From: Bdellovibrionales bacterium
Lineage (GTDB): Bacteria; Bdellovibrionota; Bdellovibrionia; Bdellovibrionales; JAMPXM01
Assembly: GCA_005808505.1 (NCBI GenBank)
Contig: SYLX01000084.1
Coordinates: forward strand, 1-36,798
DNA length: 36,798 nucleotides
Reading direction: 5' to 3'
Below, piece by piece: positions 30,375-36,798 of the stretch; within the stretch, counting starts at the first letter, position 1, and every line of letters starts with the position of its first letter. Both the position numbers and the translations under genes were made by a program. The notes below the pieces were generated by a model. That model was not told the DNA's origin. It did no database searches and saw only the letters and a list, made by a program, of their open reading frames with translations.

Positions 30375-31874
30375 TTACAGCGTCAACTTTGTGCCGGCTG
30401 TCCAACATGTTCCGAAGGCGCCCATGGGCATTGGTTCATCAATGATCGACGAAGGTGCCTCATCTGATCCTTGAGCTGCTATCCAAAGGGGATTGGAAAT
30501 CCATCCCTGTTTGAATTGAAAGTACCAATTACGATTGTCTACAGTCACGGCTTCGCGTGGTGAAGCCACGTTGGGTTTGAGCGCGTTCCAGTTGATCAAG
30601 CGCTCGACTTCGAACCCGGAACTGAATTCGTAATGAAAGCCCGTGAAGCCAGTTGTTTTTTTCGGGTCGTAACTTTCGGCATCACCAGGAAACCAGCATG
30701 TGAGATCGTTGTCGAAGATCGCGGTCACCTTTGCAGTTTTACCTGGTGCAATCTCTAAAACTTCGTCGGCCGCTTGTTCGGAGGAAAATCCTTCCTTACG
30801 CCACTGTATGTTCGTGGAAAAGGTACTTCGAATATAGGCCTGTCCTTGCTGATGTTGAACGTATGAAATTTTAGCGGTTGCTAGTTGTTTTAGAGGGAGC
30901 CGGATCGCCGCGTGGACATCTGATCGATTTGCAATTTCGATCGTCATGAGGCTCGTTTCATTTAAAGGACCTACCTTCAGGAAAGTGCCGTCAGATTGCA
31001 TAGGATAATGAACCTTTACAGAAATCGCCGGAACCGGGAACCGTACCAGTTGGGCGTAAGTAGGGTACTCAGAAGTTAAGCCGGCCTCTTCTTGAATTTT
31101 GAAGAGGGTACGACATCTCTGCTGCGGCTGAACTTGCCTTGGATCGAATGTAGAAAGCGTAGTGAGAGAGGCTTCCTCGCCGTTCGAGTAAAGCGCCCCT
31201 AAATAAAGATCATTTATGATCGTTTTGATATTTTGACCTGGTGTAACTTTTCTTGTGTTCTGAAAGTTCTCGCAGATAAGTTTCAAGCCGACAGTGTTTT
31301 TGTCGAGTACTCGGTTTGGGATATAAGCTTCGAAGGCTGACTGTATCTGTTCGGGGCGACTGTCTTGCCACTGGGTGGTCGAGGGAAGTACGGATCCAAT
31401 CGCGATCGATTCAAGGTTGCTTACAAAAACCGTAGCTCCGAACTTGTGTGTCGAGCCCAAACGGTTCGTAGCTTTCGCGGTGAGCGTACAGGGAATTGGA
31501 CTGTCCGGATAATCGAGTTGATTGAGCAAGTGCTCAGGCAAAATCGTATGGAGTTTGAAGGAGTTTCTCCCTTCCATGTCGATCAATTTGGTAACTGCTC
31601 CGATCGCGGTTTTACATGTCATATCCATTGCGAATCGGACGCCTTCAAAATCTCGAGAATCCTGCTGGAAACTGATTTCAGCCGAAACATCGACGGGTTC
31701 CGCAAGCGTTTCGAGTAAGGGTCGTGCCTGACTACTTCCTATTACGTAGGGTGTAGACAGCTTCCACGGATCCGGAATCCGTTCCACGTTCGAGGTGCGT
31801 TCGGTTTGAGTACAAGAAATGAGTCCGAAAATCGGAACTAAGACGGACAAGAGTGCGTTCGTTTGCGCTTTCAT
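30375..31874 (-). CDS. Putative lipoprotein, unknown family, lower GC than neighbours
   Basis: The 499-residue protein has a lipoprotein signal ending LISC (Cys21). The ATG at 31874 is chosen because GGAGGG lies upstream. The mature part looks like successive beta-rich segments (EVDVSAEISFQQDSRDF-like strands, VKVHYPMQS, TIRIANR-type repeats) with several cysteines, suggesting immunoglobulin-like or carbohydrate-binding folds, but no family is recognisable. The gene is visibly more AT-rich than its neighbours (some lines near 31200-31260 are about one third GC), pointing to recent transfer or relaxed selection. It lies 53 bp downstream of the ferredoxin gene on the same strand. Confidence 0.65.
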   Translation of the reverse strand: MKAQTNALLSVLVPIFGLISCTQTERTSNVERIPDPWKLSTPYVIGSSQARPLLETLAEPVDVSAEISFQQDSRDFEGVRFAMDMTCKTAIGAVTKLIDMEGRNSFKLHTILPEHLLNQLDYPDSPIPCTLTAKATNRLGSTHKFGATVFVSNLESIAIGSVLPSTTQWQDSRPEQIQSAFEAYIPNRVLDKNTVGLKLICENFQNTRKVTPGQNIKTIINDLYLGALYSNGEEASLTTLSTFDPRQVQPQQRCRTLFKIQEEAGLTSEYPTYAQLVRFPVPAISVKVHYPMQSDGTFLKVGPLNETSLMTIEIANRSDVHAAIRLPLKQLATAKISYVQHQQGQAYIRSTFSTNIQWRKEGFSSEQAADEVLEIAPGKTAKVTAIFDNDLTCWFPGDAESYDPKKTTGFTGFHYEFSSGFEVERLINWNALKPNVASPREAVTVDNRNWYFQFKQGWISNPLWIAAQGSDEAPSSIIDEPMPMGAFGTCWTAGTKLTL

Positions 31875-31927
31875 TAGCGTTCCCTCCAATTGCCCGGAGG
31901 AAAAGCAAGTGACGGGCCGACCTCAGC

Positions 31928-32215
31928 TCACCAATAACCGGCGTCGACCGTCACGTCGCCTTCGACCGTGACTTGGCAGCTGATTCTGTAGTTGCGTTCG
32001 ATCTGGTGGCGGTCGCGCAGAAACTTTTCGAGATCGTTTTCTTTACTTAGGTTCCGATTTCCTTCAACGACCTCGACCCGGCACTTGGCGCAAACCCCGT
32101 CGCCCCGGCAGGAAGAAGCGACAGGGATTCCTTGTCCGAGCAGGGCCTGCATCAGATTCGTTCCGGCGGGAACTTCGATCTCGGGGCGTGGTTTGCGGAA
32201 GCGGATGAGGGGCAT
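31928..32215 (-). CDS. 2Fe-2S ferredoxin
   Basis: The 95-residue cytoplasmic electron carrier has the plant/adrenodoxin-type fold, with cluster ligands Cys36, Cys42 and Cys45 in SSCRGDGVCAKC and Cys80 in RISCQV. The C-x5-C-x2-C spacing with the fourth cysteine ~34 residues later matches the fdx_isc/adrenodoxin-like group. An aromatic C-terminus (GYW) is present. No Isc or HscB genes are adjacent, so a role in Fe-S assembly or in a separate reductase chain cannot be chosen. The gene is divergent from trxB, with 233 bp between. Confidence 0.9.
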   Translation of the reverse strand: MPLIRFRKPRPEIEVPAGTNLMQALLGQGIPVASSCRGDGVCAKCRVEVVEGNRNLSKENDLEKFLRDRHQIERNYRISCQVTVEGDVTVDAGYW

Positions 32216-32389
32216 ACTCTTACCCTACCATAACTGGCCTACTACATTGCGGATGGGATTGCGGTTTTACGAGGGTAAAGGGGAGCTGGGTTTTAAGAAT
32301 CTTGGCTTTTTTCAGGTGTTTCCCTACGGTGGACGGGCGGGTTATCCGCAATTAAGTGTCCCAGTTGGGTTGGTGCAAGGGGCTATTGT

Positions 32390-32418
32390 TTGTCCTTCGC
32401 CCCGCCCTCAGCTAGACT
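32390..32418 (+). promoter_or_regulatory. Candidate promoter of trxB
   Basis: TTGTCC (32390-32395) and TAGACT (32413-32418) are separated by exactly 17 bases. Each matches the sigma-70 consensus at four of six positions, and they lie ~30 bp before the trxB start. The ribosome-binding site AAGGAACG follows. No other clear site is seen in 32216-32448. Confidence 0.35.
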
Positions 32419-32448
32419 GGCCCCCTTCAAATCGCAAGGAACGAAATC

Positions 32449-33387
32449 ATGAGCGCAGAACAAAAAGTCGAAAAGGTCATCATCATCGGCTCGGGCCCAG
32501 CCGGATACACTGCCGCGATCTACACGTCGCGCGCGTTGCTCCAACCTTTAATGTTCGAAGGCGAAGAAGCCGGCGGCCAGCTCATGATCACGAGCGATGT
32601 CGAAAACTTCCCGGGGTTCCCCAACGCGGTTACCGGACCCGAACTCATGGACCAGATGCGCGGCCAGGCCGAGCGCTTCGGAACAAAGTTCGTCCGCCGG
32701 AACGTAACGAAAGTCGACTTCTCCGCACGCCCGTTCAAAGTCTGGGACGGCGATCATCTTCACCTCGCACATTCCGTGATCATCTGCACGGGTGCTTCGG
32801 CGAAGTACTTGGGCTTGCCCTCTGAAAAAGCCTTCTACAATCGCGGTGTTTCGGCGTGCGCGACTTGCGACGGCGCTTTCTTCCGCAACATGGAAGTCGC
32901 CGTTGTCGGCGGCGGCGATACCGCGATGGAAGAAGCGAACTTCCTCACGCGTTTCGCGTCGAAGGTCTATATCCTTCATCGTCGCGATTCCTTCCGCGCA
33001 TCGAAAATCATGGCGGAGAAAGCCATCAACAATCCGAAAATCCAGGTCATGTGGAATACGGTCGTTGAAGAGATCGTGGGCGATAAGTTCGTAACCGGTC
33101 TTAAGATCCGTAACATCGTGGAAGAAAAAGCTAGCGAGCTTCCAGTCCAAGGACTGTTCCTAGCCATTGGCCACAAACCGAATACGGAACTCTTTAAGGG
33201 CATGCTCGATCTGGACGAAACAGGGTATATTAAAACGATGCCGCATTCGAGCTACACTACGATCGACGGCGTTTTCGCTGCGGGTGACGTACAAGATCAC
33301 GTCTATCGCCAAGCGATCACGGCGGCAGGTTCCGGTTGCATGGCTGCAATCGACGCTGAACGCTGGCTCGAAACTAAAGGTCTCTAA
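32449..33387 (+). CDS. trxB: Thioredoxin reductase
   Basis: TrxB transfers electrons from NADPH through FAD and an active-site disulphide to thioredoxin. The 312-residue protein has the FAD-binding GSGPAGYTAAIYTSRA (14-29), a redox centre CATC (Cys137, Cys140), the NADPH-binding GGGDTAMEEANFL with HRRDSFRAS downstream, and the C-terminal FAD motif GVFAAGDVQDHVYRQA. The length and spacing are typical of the low-molecular-weight class. It is followed 35 bp later by a receiver protein on the same strand. Confidence 0.96.
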   Translation: MSAEQKVEKVIIIGSGPAGYTAAIYTSRALLQPLMFEGEEAGGQLMITSDVENFPGFPNAVTGPELMDQMRGQAERFGTKFVRRNVTKVDFSARPFKVWDGDHLHLAHSVIICTGASAKYLGLPSEKAFYNRGVSACATCDGAFFRNMEVAVVGGGDTAMEEANFLTRFASKVYILHRRDSFRASKIMAEKAINNPKIQVMWNTVVEEIVGDKFVTGLKIRNIVEEKASELPVQGLFLAIGHKPNTELFKGMLDLDETGYIKTMPHSSYTTIDGVFAAGDVQDHVYRQAITAAGSGCMAAIDAERWLETKGL

Positions 33388-33422
33388 AGCAAAACGCTTA
33401 AGCAAACGGATGAGGGATAGGG

Positions 33423-33920
33423 ATGTCCAAGCCGAAGATCAATACGCGGGATCTCGTAACCCGTATCGAGAAGATCACGAAAGAACGGATGACCAAAGAG
33501 TCGGTCGTCGACTTGGGATCGTTCCGTGAGTTGAAGAAGAAAGAAACACCGCGAACGATCCTCGTGATCGAAGATGACGAGACGATGCGCAATGCGATCA
33601 AGCGCATCTTTGAAGCCGACGGCATGCAGGTCAAAACGGCGGCCGACGGAACTCAGCTCTCGGTTGTTCTCGACGACAATCCGATCGATCTCATCATCCT
33701 TGATATCGGACTTCCGTGGATCAATGGTCTAGAACTCGCAAAGCTGCTCAAAGAGCATGAAGATCTCAAGCACATCCCATTGATCTTCGTGAGCGGAAAA
33801 ACGAGCGAGTTCGACGTGAAGCGCGGCTTCGAAGCGGGCGCTGATGACTACATCAAAAAGCCCTTCGATATCGACAAGATCAAAAAGACCGTCCACACGC
33901 TTTTGAAACTCAATAAATAA
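33423..33920 (+). CDS. Stand-alone response-regulator receiver with N-terminal extension
   Basis: The 165-residue protein has a full receiver domain (~45-163): acidic cluster EDD (50-52), phospho-acceptor Asp94 in IILDIGLP, Ser124 in FVSGK, and Lys146 in KKPFDI. There is no output domain, so it acts by protein interaction, like CheY or Spo0F. The first ~43 residues are a basic/amphipathic extension not present in CheY. GAGGG-type sequences precede the ATG. The cognate kinase is not adjacent. It is convergent with the following gene, with only seven bases between stops. Confidence 0.92.
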   Translation: MSKPKINTRDLVTRIEKITKERMTKESVVDLGSFRELKKKETPRTILVIEDDETMRNAIKRIFEADGMQVKTAADGTQLSVVLDDNPIDLIILDIGLPWINGLELAKLLKEHEDLKHIPLIFVSGKTSEFDVKRGFEAGADDYIKKPFDIDKIKKTVHTLLKLNK

Positions 33921-33927
33921 GTTCTGA

Positions 33928-34899
33928 TTAGGGCCCGCCGCCAGGCTGGCCCTGCGTTTGCGCGGGCTTGAGTTCTAAGCGAATCGTCCCGCCGAACTCC
34001 CGCACCATCCAAGGCGCCGAAAAGGCGATCAAGTTTGGACCAACGTTCATCCTAACCTCGGACCCCATGTTGGCATCAAAGCCGACTTGCTGAGGCGCAA
34101 TCCCAACATCGGCCATCAGCCTCAGCATCGCCGCTTTTTCTGCATTCAAATCAACATTCGCCTGAGCATTGGCCGGCTGGTTCGCACGACGTTCGATCTC
34201 AGTGCAAATCGACTGGATGCGGGGATCATCGGAAAGACCTTCATCCAGTGCGACAACTTTCGTGAGAATCCAGAGGTGATAAGCGTGTTGGCTTTTTCGA
34301 TCGACAAACGGGCGAGCGCTGAAGAGTTCACTCGAAGCGCGCGCAATGACCGCGTTCATATCGGCCGACTGCAAGAGCGAGAGGTCACCAGTATCGCGAG
34401 CGGTCCGCATGCGATCGGCAACTTCCGCCACGGATGCTAAACGAAACATCTCGCCTAAAGGTGCGAGCGCGGCTTCCGCGAAGGGATCTTCGCGTGTTTC
34501 GCCGCTCGCTCGTCTGTTCAGAGTTCCCACGAACTCCTGCAGATTTTTTGGAGGAGCGGTTGGAATCTGCGAAAGGTTCGCGCAAACATCAACGCCGTAA
34601 CCTCCGCCGCGCTCGTTGTAGCGTTCAATGAGATAATCGAGAAGCGGACCGCTCGTCAGTGGATTCGGGGTCTGCGCGGGAGGATTCGCGTTCGCCGGAG
34701 ACGTTGCTCCCGAAACGCTCTCCTGATCAGCCTGAGGTTGAGGAGCCGCAACCGGCACCGGATCGCGAAACGCGATCTCGCGAGGGTTGATTCCAGTGTC
34801 TTTAAACTGAAGATAAAGAATTGTTCCGAAGGCTGCGATCAGTAAAGAGCTGACTAATACGATCGTGCCGAAGAGCCTTTTGAAACGTCGCGTGCGCAC
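33928..34899 (-). CDS. Membrane-anchored hypothetical protein with Pro/Ala/Gln-rich linker
   Basis: The 323-residue protein starts with a basic N-terminus and one membrane helix (about 10-30). A disordered Pro/Ala/Gln linker (about 45-85) follows, then an extracytoplasmic helical domain (about 86-260) with one cysteine pair candidate (VDVCANL, SICTEIE). A final beta-rich segment (about 265-310) ends in a Gln/Gly/Pro tail. I recognise no family. The start is GTG at 34899, with GGGAGG five bases upstream. The gene is divergent from the TPR gene. Possible roles in envelope biogenesis are speculative. Confidence 0.65.
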   Translation of the reverse strand: MRTRRFKRLFGTIVLVSSLLIAAFGTILYLQFKDTGINPREIAFRDPVPVAAPQPQADQESVSGATSPANANPPAQTPNPLTSGPLLDYLIERYNERGGGYGVDVCANLSQIPTAPPKNLQEFVGTLNRRASGETREDPFAEAALAPLGEMFRLASVAEVADRMRTARDTGDLSLLQSADMNAVIARASSELFSARPFVDRKSQHAYHLWILTKVVALDEGLSDDPRIQSICTEIERRANQPANAQANVDLNAEKAAMLRLMADVGIAPQQVGFDANMGSEVRMNVGPNLIAFSAPWMVREFGGTIRLELKPAQTQGQPGGGP

Positions 34900-35061
34900 G
34901 GGTGCCTCCCTCGGCAGATTACGGGAGGGCCGCCCCCAACGCTACGGAGCCGCCCAATCTTGTGGGAGAGCACATGAAACCCTGACAGGGGTGTGACATT
35001 GCCTTGGCCTTGCACGCATGAGCGGGGTAGATTTTGTCACAGGAAGGCCGAAGGAGGGGAA

Positions 35062-35919
35062 ATGATCGACTTCGATCAGCTTTGGAATTTCTCGCAGCCC
35101 AAAGAAACGGAAGAAAAATTCAGGAGCTTGGTTCCCGATGTCAAAGCCGCCGGAAATCCGGATCGGCTGCTGGAACTCTACACGCAAATCGCGCGGACGC
35201 AGGGTCTTCAGCGACTGTTCGCGGAAGCTCACGCCACGCTCGATACGGTGCAAGCGCAGATCACCGACGAAACGGAAATCGCCGAAGTGCGACTCGCGCT
35301 GGAGCGAGGTCGCGTCTTCAACTCATCCGGTGAAAAAGAAAAAGCGATGCCGCTTTTTCTTCGCGCTTTTGATCTCGCCACTCAGTGCGAGAACGATGCG
35401 CTTGCAGTGGATGCGGCTCACATGGTCGCGATCGCCGACAAAGATCCGTCCCTTCAACACGAGTGGAATTTGAAAGCGCTCGCGATTGCCGAAGCTTCGC
35501 GCGATCCAAAAGCGCAGAAGTGGCTTGGCTCTCTTTACAACAACATCGGTTGGACGTTCCACGCTCAAGGTCGCTTCAACGAGGCGCTCGACATGTTCCA
35601 GAAGGCGCTGGTCTTCCGCGAAAAGCAGCGCGATCCCGTAGGCACGAGAGTCGCCACATGGTGTGTTGCGCGAACTCACCGTTCGCTGGGCAATATCGAT
35701 CAAGCCTGGCAGATGCAGAAATCGCTCGAAAAAGAGTTCGAGACATTGCCGGAAAAAGACGGCTATGTATTCGAGGAGTTGGGTGAGCTAGCACTACTAA
35801 AAAGTGAACGTGAAACCGCACGCGCGCACTTTGCGCGAGCGTACGAAATCCTTTCGCAAGACAAGTGGTTCGCCGCAAATGAAAGCGCGCGCTTAGAGCG
35901 CATGAAAAAGGAGAGTTGA
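35062..35919 (+). CDS. TPR-repeat protein
   Basis: The 285-residue protein is almost entirely helical. Clear tetratricopeptide repeats lie at about 154-190 (LGSLYNNIGWTFHAQGRFNEALDMFQKAL) and 195-228. More divergent repeats lie at ~35-70, ~75-110 and ~235-270, giving a likely five- to six-repeat solenoid for protein binding. No signal peptide is present, so it is probably cytoplasmic. The ATG at 35062 is preceded by the strong AAGGAGGGG. The stop TGA is immediately followed by the ATG of the cysteine-rich secreted protein, so the two genes form a tight operon. Confidence 0.82.
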   Translation: MIDFDQLWNFSQPKETEEKFRSLVPDVKAAGNPDRLLELYTQIARTQGLQRLFAEAHATLDTVQAQITDETEIAEVRLALERGRVFNSSGEKEKAMPLFLRAFDLATQCENDALAVDAAHMVAIADKDPSLQHEWNLKALAIAEASRDPKAQKWLGSLYNNIGWTFHAQGRFNEALDMFQKALVFREKQRDPVGTRVATWCVARTHRSLGNIDQAWQMQKSLEKEFETLPEKDGYVFEELGELALLKSERETARAHFARAYEILSQDKWFAANESARLERMKKES

Positions 35920-36303
35920 ATGAAAGCGTTTGCGATTCTTGCTTTGAGCTTTTTGGCTTTTTCCGCGCAAGCGGCGACGATCAACATCAAGCCCGGTGAG
36001 ACGGTACAAATTCAACCGAATCGGATGACGACCGTGTCTTGCTCGAGTGTTCCGTCAGGTACGACCGAGATCAACATTCCTGGCGGTGGAGCTGCGGCAA
36101 GTAACTGCGAATCGAAAGTCGGGAACCTCCGTAAGAAGTTCGAGTTCTGCCAAAAGGGTCTTTCGATCGCGAGCTGCGTGGATAAGTTGATTCCCGAATT
36201 CCGCACGAACAACGCTGGTTGCATGGAAGAAGCGTCGATGGTTTGCATCGAATATTGTCAGCGTGGGATGTCGGTCGCTTCGTGCATGGATAAGTGTAAG
36301 TAA
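35920..36303 (+). CDS. Small secreted cysteine-rich protein with duplicated motif
   Basis: The 127-residue protein has a signal peptide (about 1-18, ending FSAQA-A) and nine cysteines in the mature part (41, 63, 77, 86, 101, 109, 113, 122, 126). A 13-residue motif, CQKGLSIASCVDK (77-89) and CQRGMSVASCMDK (113-125), occurs twice with a 36-residue period. This suggests a duplicated disulphide-linked helical hairpin. I recognise no family. It starts at the base after the TPR stop codon and has no separate promoter, so its expression is tied to the TPR gene. The export route beyond the signal peptide is unknown. Confidence 0.72.
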   Translation: MKAFAILALSFLAFSAQAATINIKPGETVQIQPNRMTTVSCSSVPSGTTEINIPGGGAAASNCESKVGNLRKKFEFCQKGLSIASCVDKLIPEFRTNNAGCMEEASMVCIEYCQRGMSVASCMDKCK

Positions 36304-36315
36304 GTGACTCGCGAG

Positions 36316-36339
36316 CTTGTCTGCCTATAAGGCGACAAG
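36316..36339 (+). repeat. Hairpin after the cysteine-rich gene
   Basis: CTTGTC-T-GCC / GGC-GACAAG can fold with a TATAA loop and one bulged T. It lies 12 bp after the stop codon and upstream of the main terminator, so it may stabilise or punctuate the 3' end of the TPR/Cys-rich transcript. Confidence 0.45.
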
Positions 36340-36365
36340 TTCCGGAGCACGTGACTCCAAAAAAC

Positions 36366-36390
36366 AAAAGGCCCCTTCCGGGGCCTTTTT
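36366..36390. terminator. Bidirectional intrinsic terminator
   Basis: AAAAGGCCCC and GGGGCCTTTT pair around TTCC and are followed by a T run (TTTTTATTT). The site lies between the convergent cysteine-rich gene and the ABC-ATPase gene and would stop transcription from both sides. Confidence 0.9.
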
Positions 36391-36392
36391 AT

Positions 36393-36798
36393 TTAGGCGC
36401 GAATACAAGCGGCGCGGTGATCAGGCCGCGTCTCGCGGAGTGAAGGGCAAGTTGCCTTGCACTCTTCGATCATGTCCGGGCAGCGCGGGTGGAAGTGGCA
36501 ACCGCTCGGAGGACGAATCGGGCTCGGAACATCGCCCGTGAGGATAATGCGTTTTGTTTTCGGACGCGGATCCGGAACCGGAATCGCCGAAAGAAGCGCG
36601 CGCGTGTACGGGTGAGTCGGATTGCGGTAGAGCTCATCGGCTTCCGCGATCTCGACAACTTTACCCAAGTACATAACCGCAACGCGATTCGAGATGTGCT
36701 CAACGACTTTCAAATCGTGCGCGATGAAGAGGTACGTGAGTCCGAGCTGCTGCTGGAGATCCATGAGCAAGTTGATGACCTGCGCTTGGATCGATACG
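36393..36798 (-). CDS. Oligopeptide/dipeptide ABC transporter ATPase, 5' part outside the window
   Basis: Only the C-terminal ~134 residues are visible, and the frame is open to the right edge. They contain the D-loop [16 protein letters not shown], the switch histidine region [29 protein letters not shown], and [14 protein letters not shown]. The C-terminal oligopeptide-permease extension has [20 protein letters not shown]. This extension identifies an OppF/DppF-type (or YejF-like second half) ATPase for peptide import rather than a general ABC protein. Whether it powers the YejB/YejE-type permeases at 12-14 kb cannot be told from this fragment. Confidence 0.9.
   Translation of the reverse strand, partial: VSIQAQVINLLMDLQQQLGLTYLFIAHDLKVVEHISNRVAVMYLGKVVEIAEADELYRNPTHPYTRALLSAIPVPDPRPKTKRIILTGDVPSPIRPPSGCHFHPRCPDMIEECKATCPSLRETRPDHRAACIRA

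Noticed and set aside
31992-32825. Plus-strand frame of 277 codons spanning the ferredoxin, the intergenic gap and trxB
   Set aside because: It overlaps two strongly supported genes in other frames and has an Arg/Pro/Ser-rich composition without any domain.
34993-35061. Upstream extension of the TPR gene in the same frame
   Set aside because: The strong ribosome-binding site AAGGAGGGG directly precedes the ATG at 35062, and the extension has no helical repeat character.

Overview
This window looks like an ordinary chromosomal segment of a Gram-negative bacterium. The GC content is roughly 52% and the genes are tightly packed on both strands. Several signal-peptide lipoproteins, an outer-membrane barrel-like protein, many signalling proteins (CheC/CheX-like, CheA-like, REC-GGDEF, REC), a biosynthetic SpeA and a Yej-type peptide importer suggest a Bdellovibrio-like or related deltaproteobacterial (Bdellovibrionota) lineage. 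That placement is an inference from gene style, not from a marker gene. I see no rRNA, tRNA, CRISPR array, phage block or transposase gene.

Layout. 1-5.5 kb: the 3' end of an unknown gene, a divergent SelO-family protein on the minus strand, a lipoprotein, an ATP-grasp-like enzyme (minus) and exonuclease III (plus), the last two separated by a perfect 19-bp palindrome. 5.6-10.1 kb: FxsA, an SH3 periplasmic protein, a 138-bp inverted-repeat element, a DksA-like protein with a degenerate zinc finger, an outer-membrane protein, a YkgJ-type cysteine-cluster protein behind a G10 tract, and an agmatinase. 10.3-14.2 kb: a Yej-type oligopeptide/microcin C-like importer (substrate-binding protein, YejB, YejE) without its ATPase. 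14.3-16.5 kb: a large lipoprotein ending in a 37-residue helical repeat array. 16.6-19.75 kb: a CheC/CheX-family phosphatase translationally coupled to a PAS-PAS-Hpt-CheA-type kinase. 19.8-24.5 kb: speA and leuS on the minus strand. 24.7-26.8 kb: a REC-GGDEF diguanylate cyclase and a CDF metal exporter with a cysteine-rich tail. 27-29.5 kb: an Ala/Pro-rich lipoprotein, a bacterioferritin-like protein and gamma-glutamyltransferase. 29.6-33.9 kb: TrmB, a low-GC lipoprotein, a 2Fe-2S ferredoxin, thioredoxin reductase and a stand-alone receiver. 33.9-36.8 kb: an anchored hypothetical, a TPR protein coupled to a small secreted cysteine-rich protein, and the C-terminal part of an Opp/Dpp-type ATPase cut by the window edge.

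Functional links. Arginine decarboxylase (19.8 kb) and agmatinase (9.0 kb) would together turn arginine into putrescine although they are not adjacent. The CheX-like/CheA-like pair has no receiver in its own operon, and two receiver proteins (24.7 and 33.4 kb) lie in the window as conceivable partners. The Yej permeases need an ATPase from elsewhere, and the partial ATPase at the right edge is one candidate. The most unusual items are the kinase/phosphatase pair, the 37-residue repeat lipoprotein, the TPR/Cys-rich pair, the inverted-repeat element, and the altered SelO and DksA relatives.
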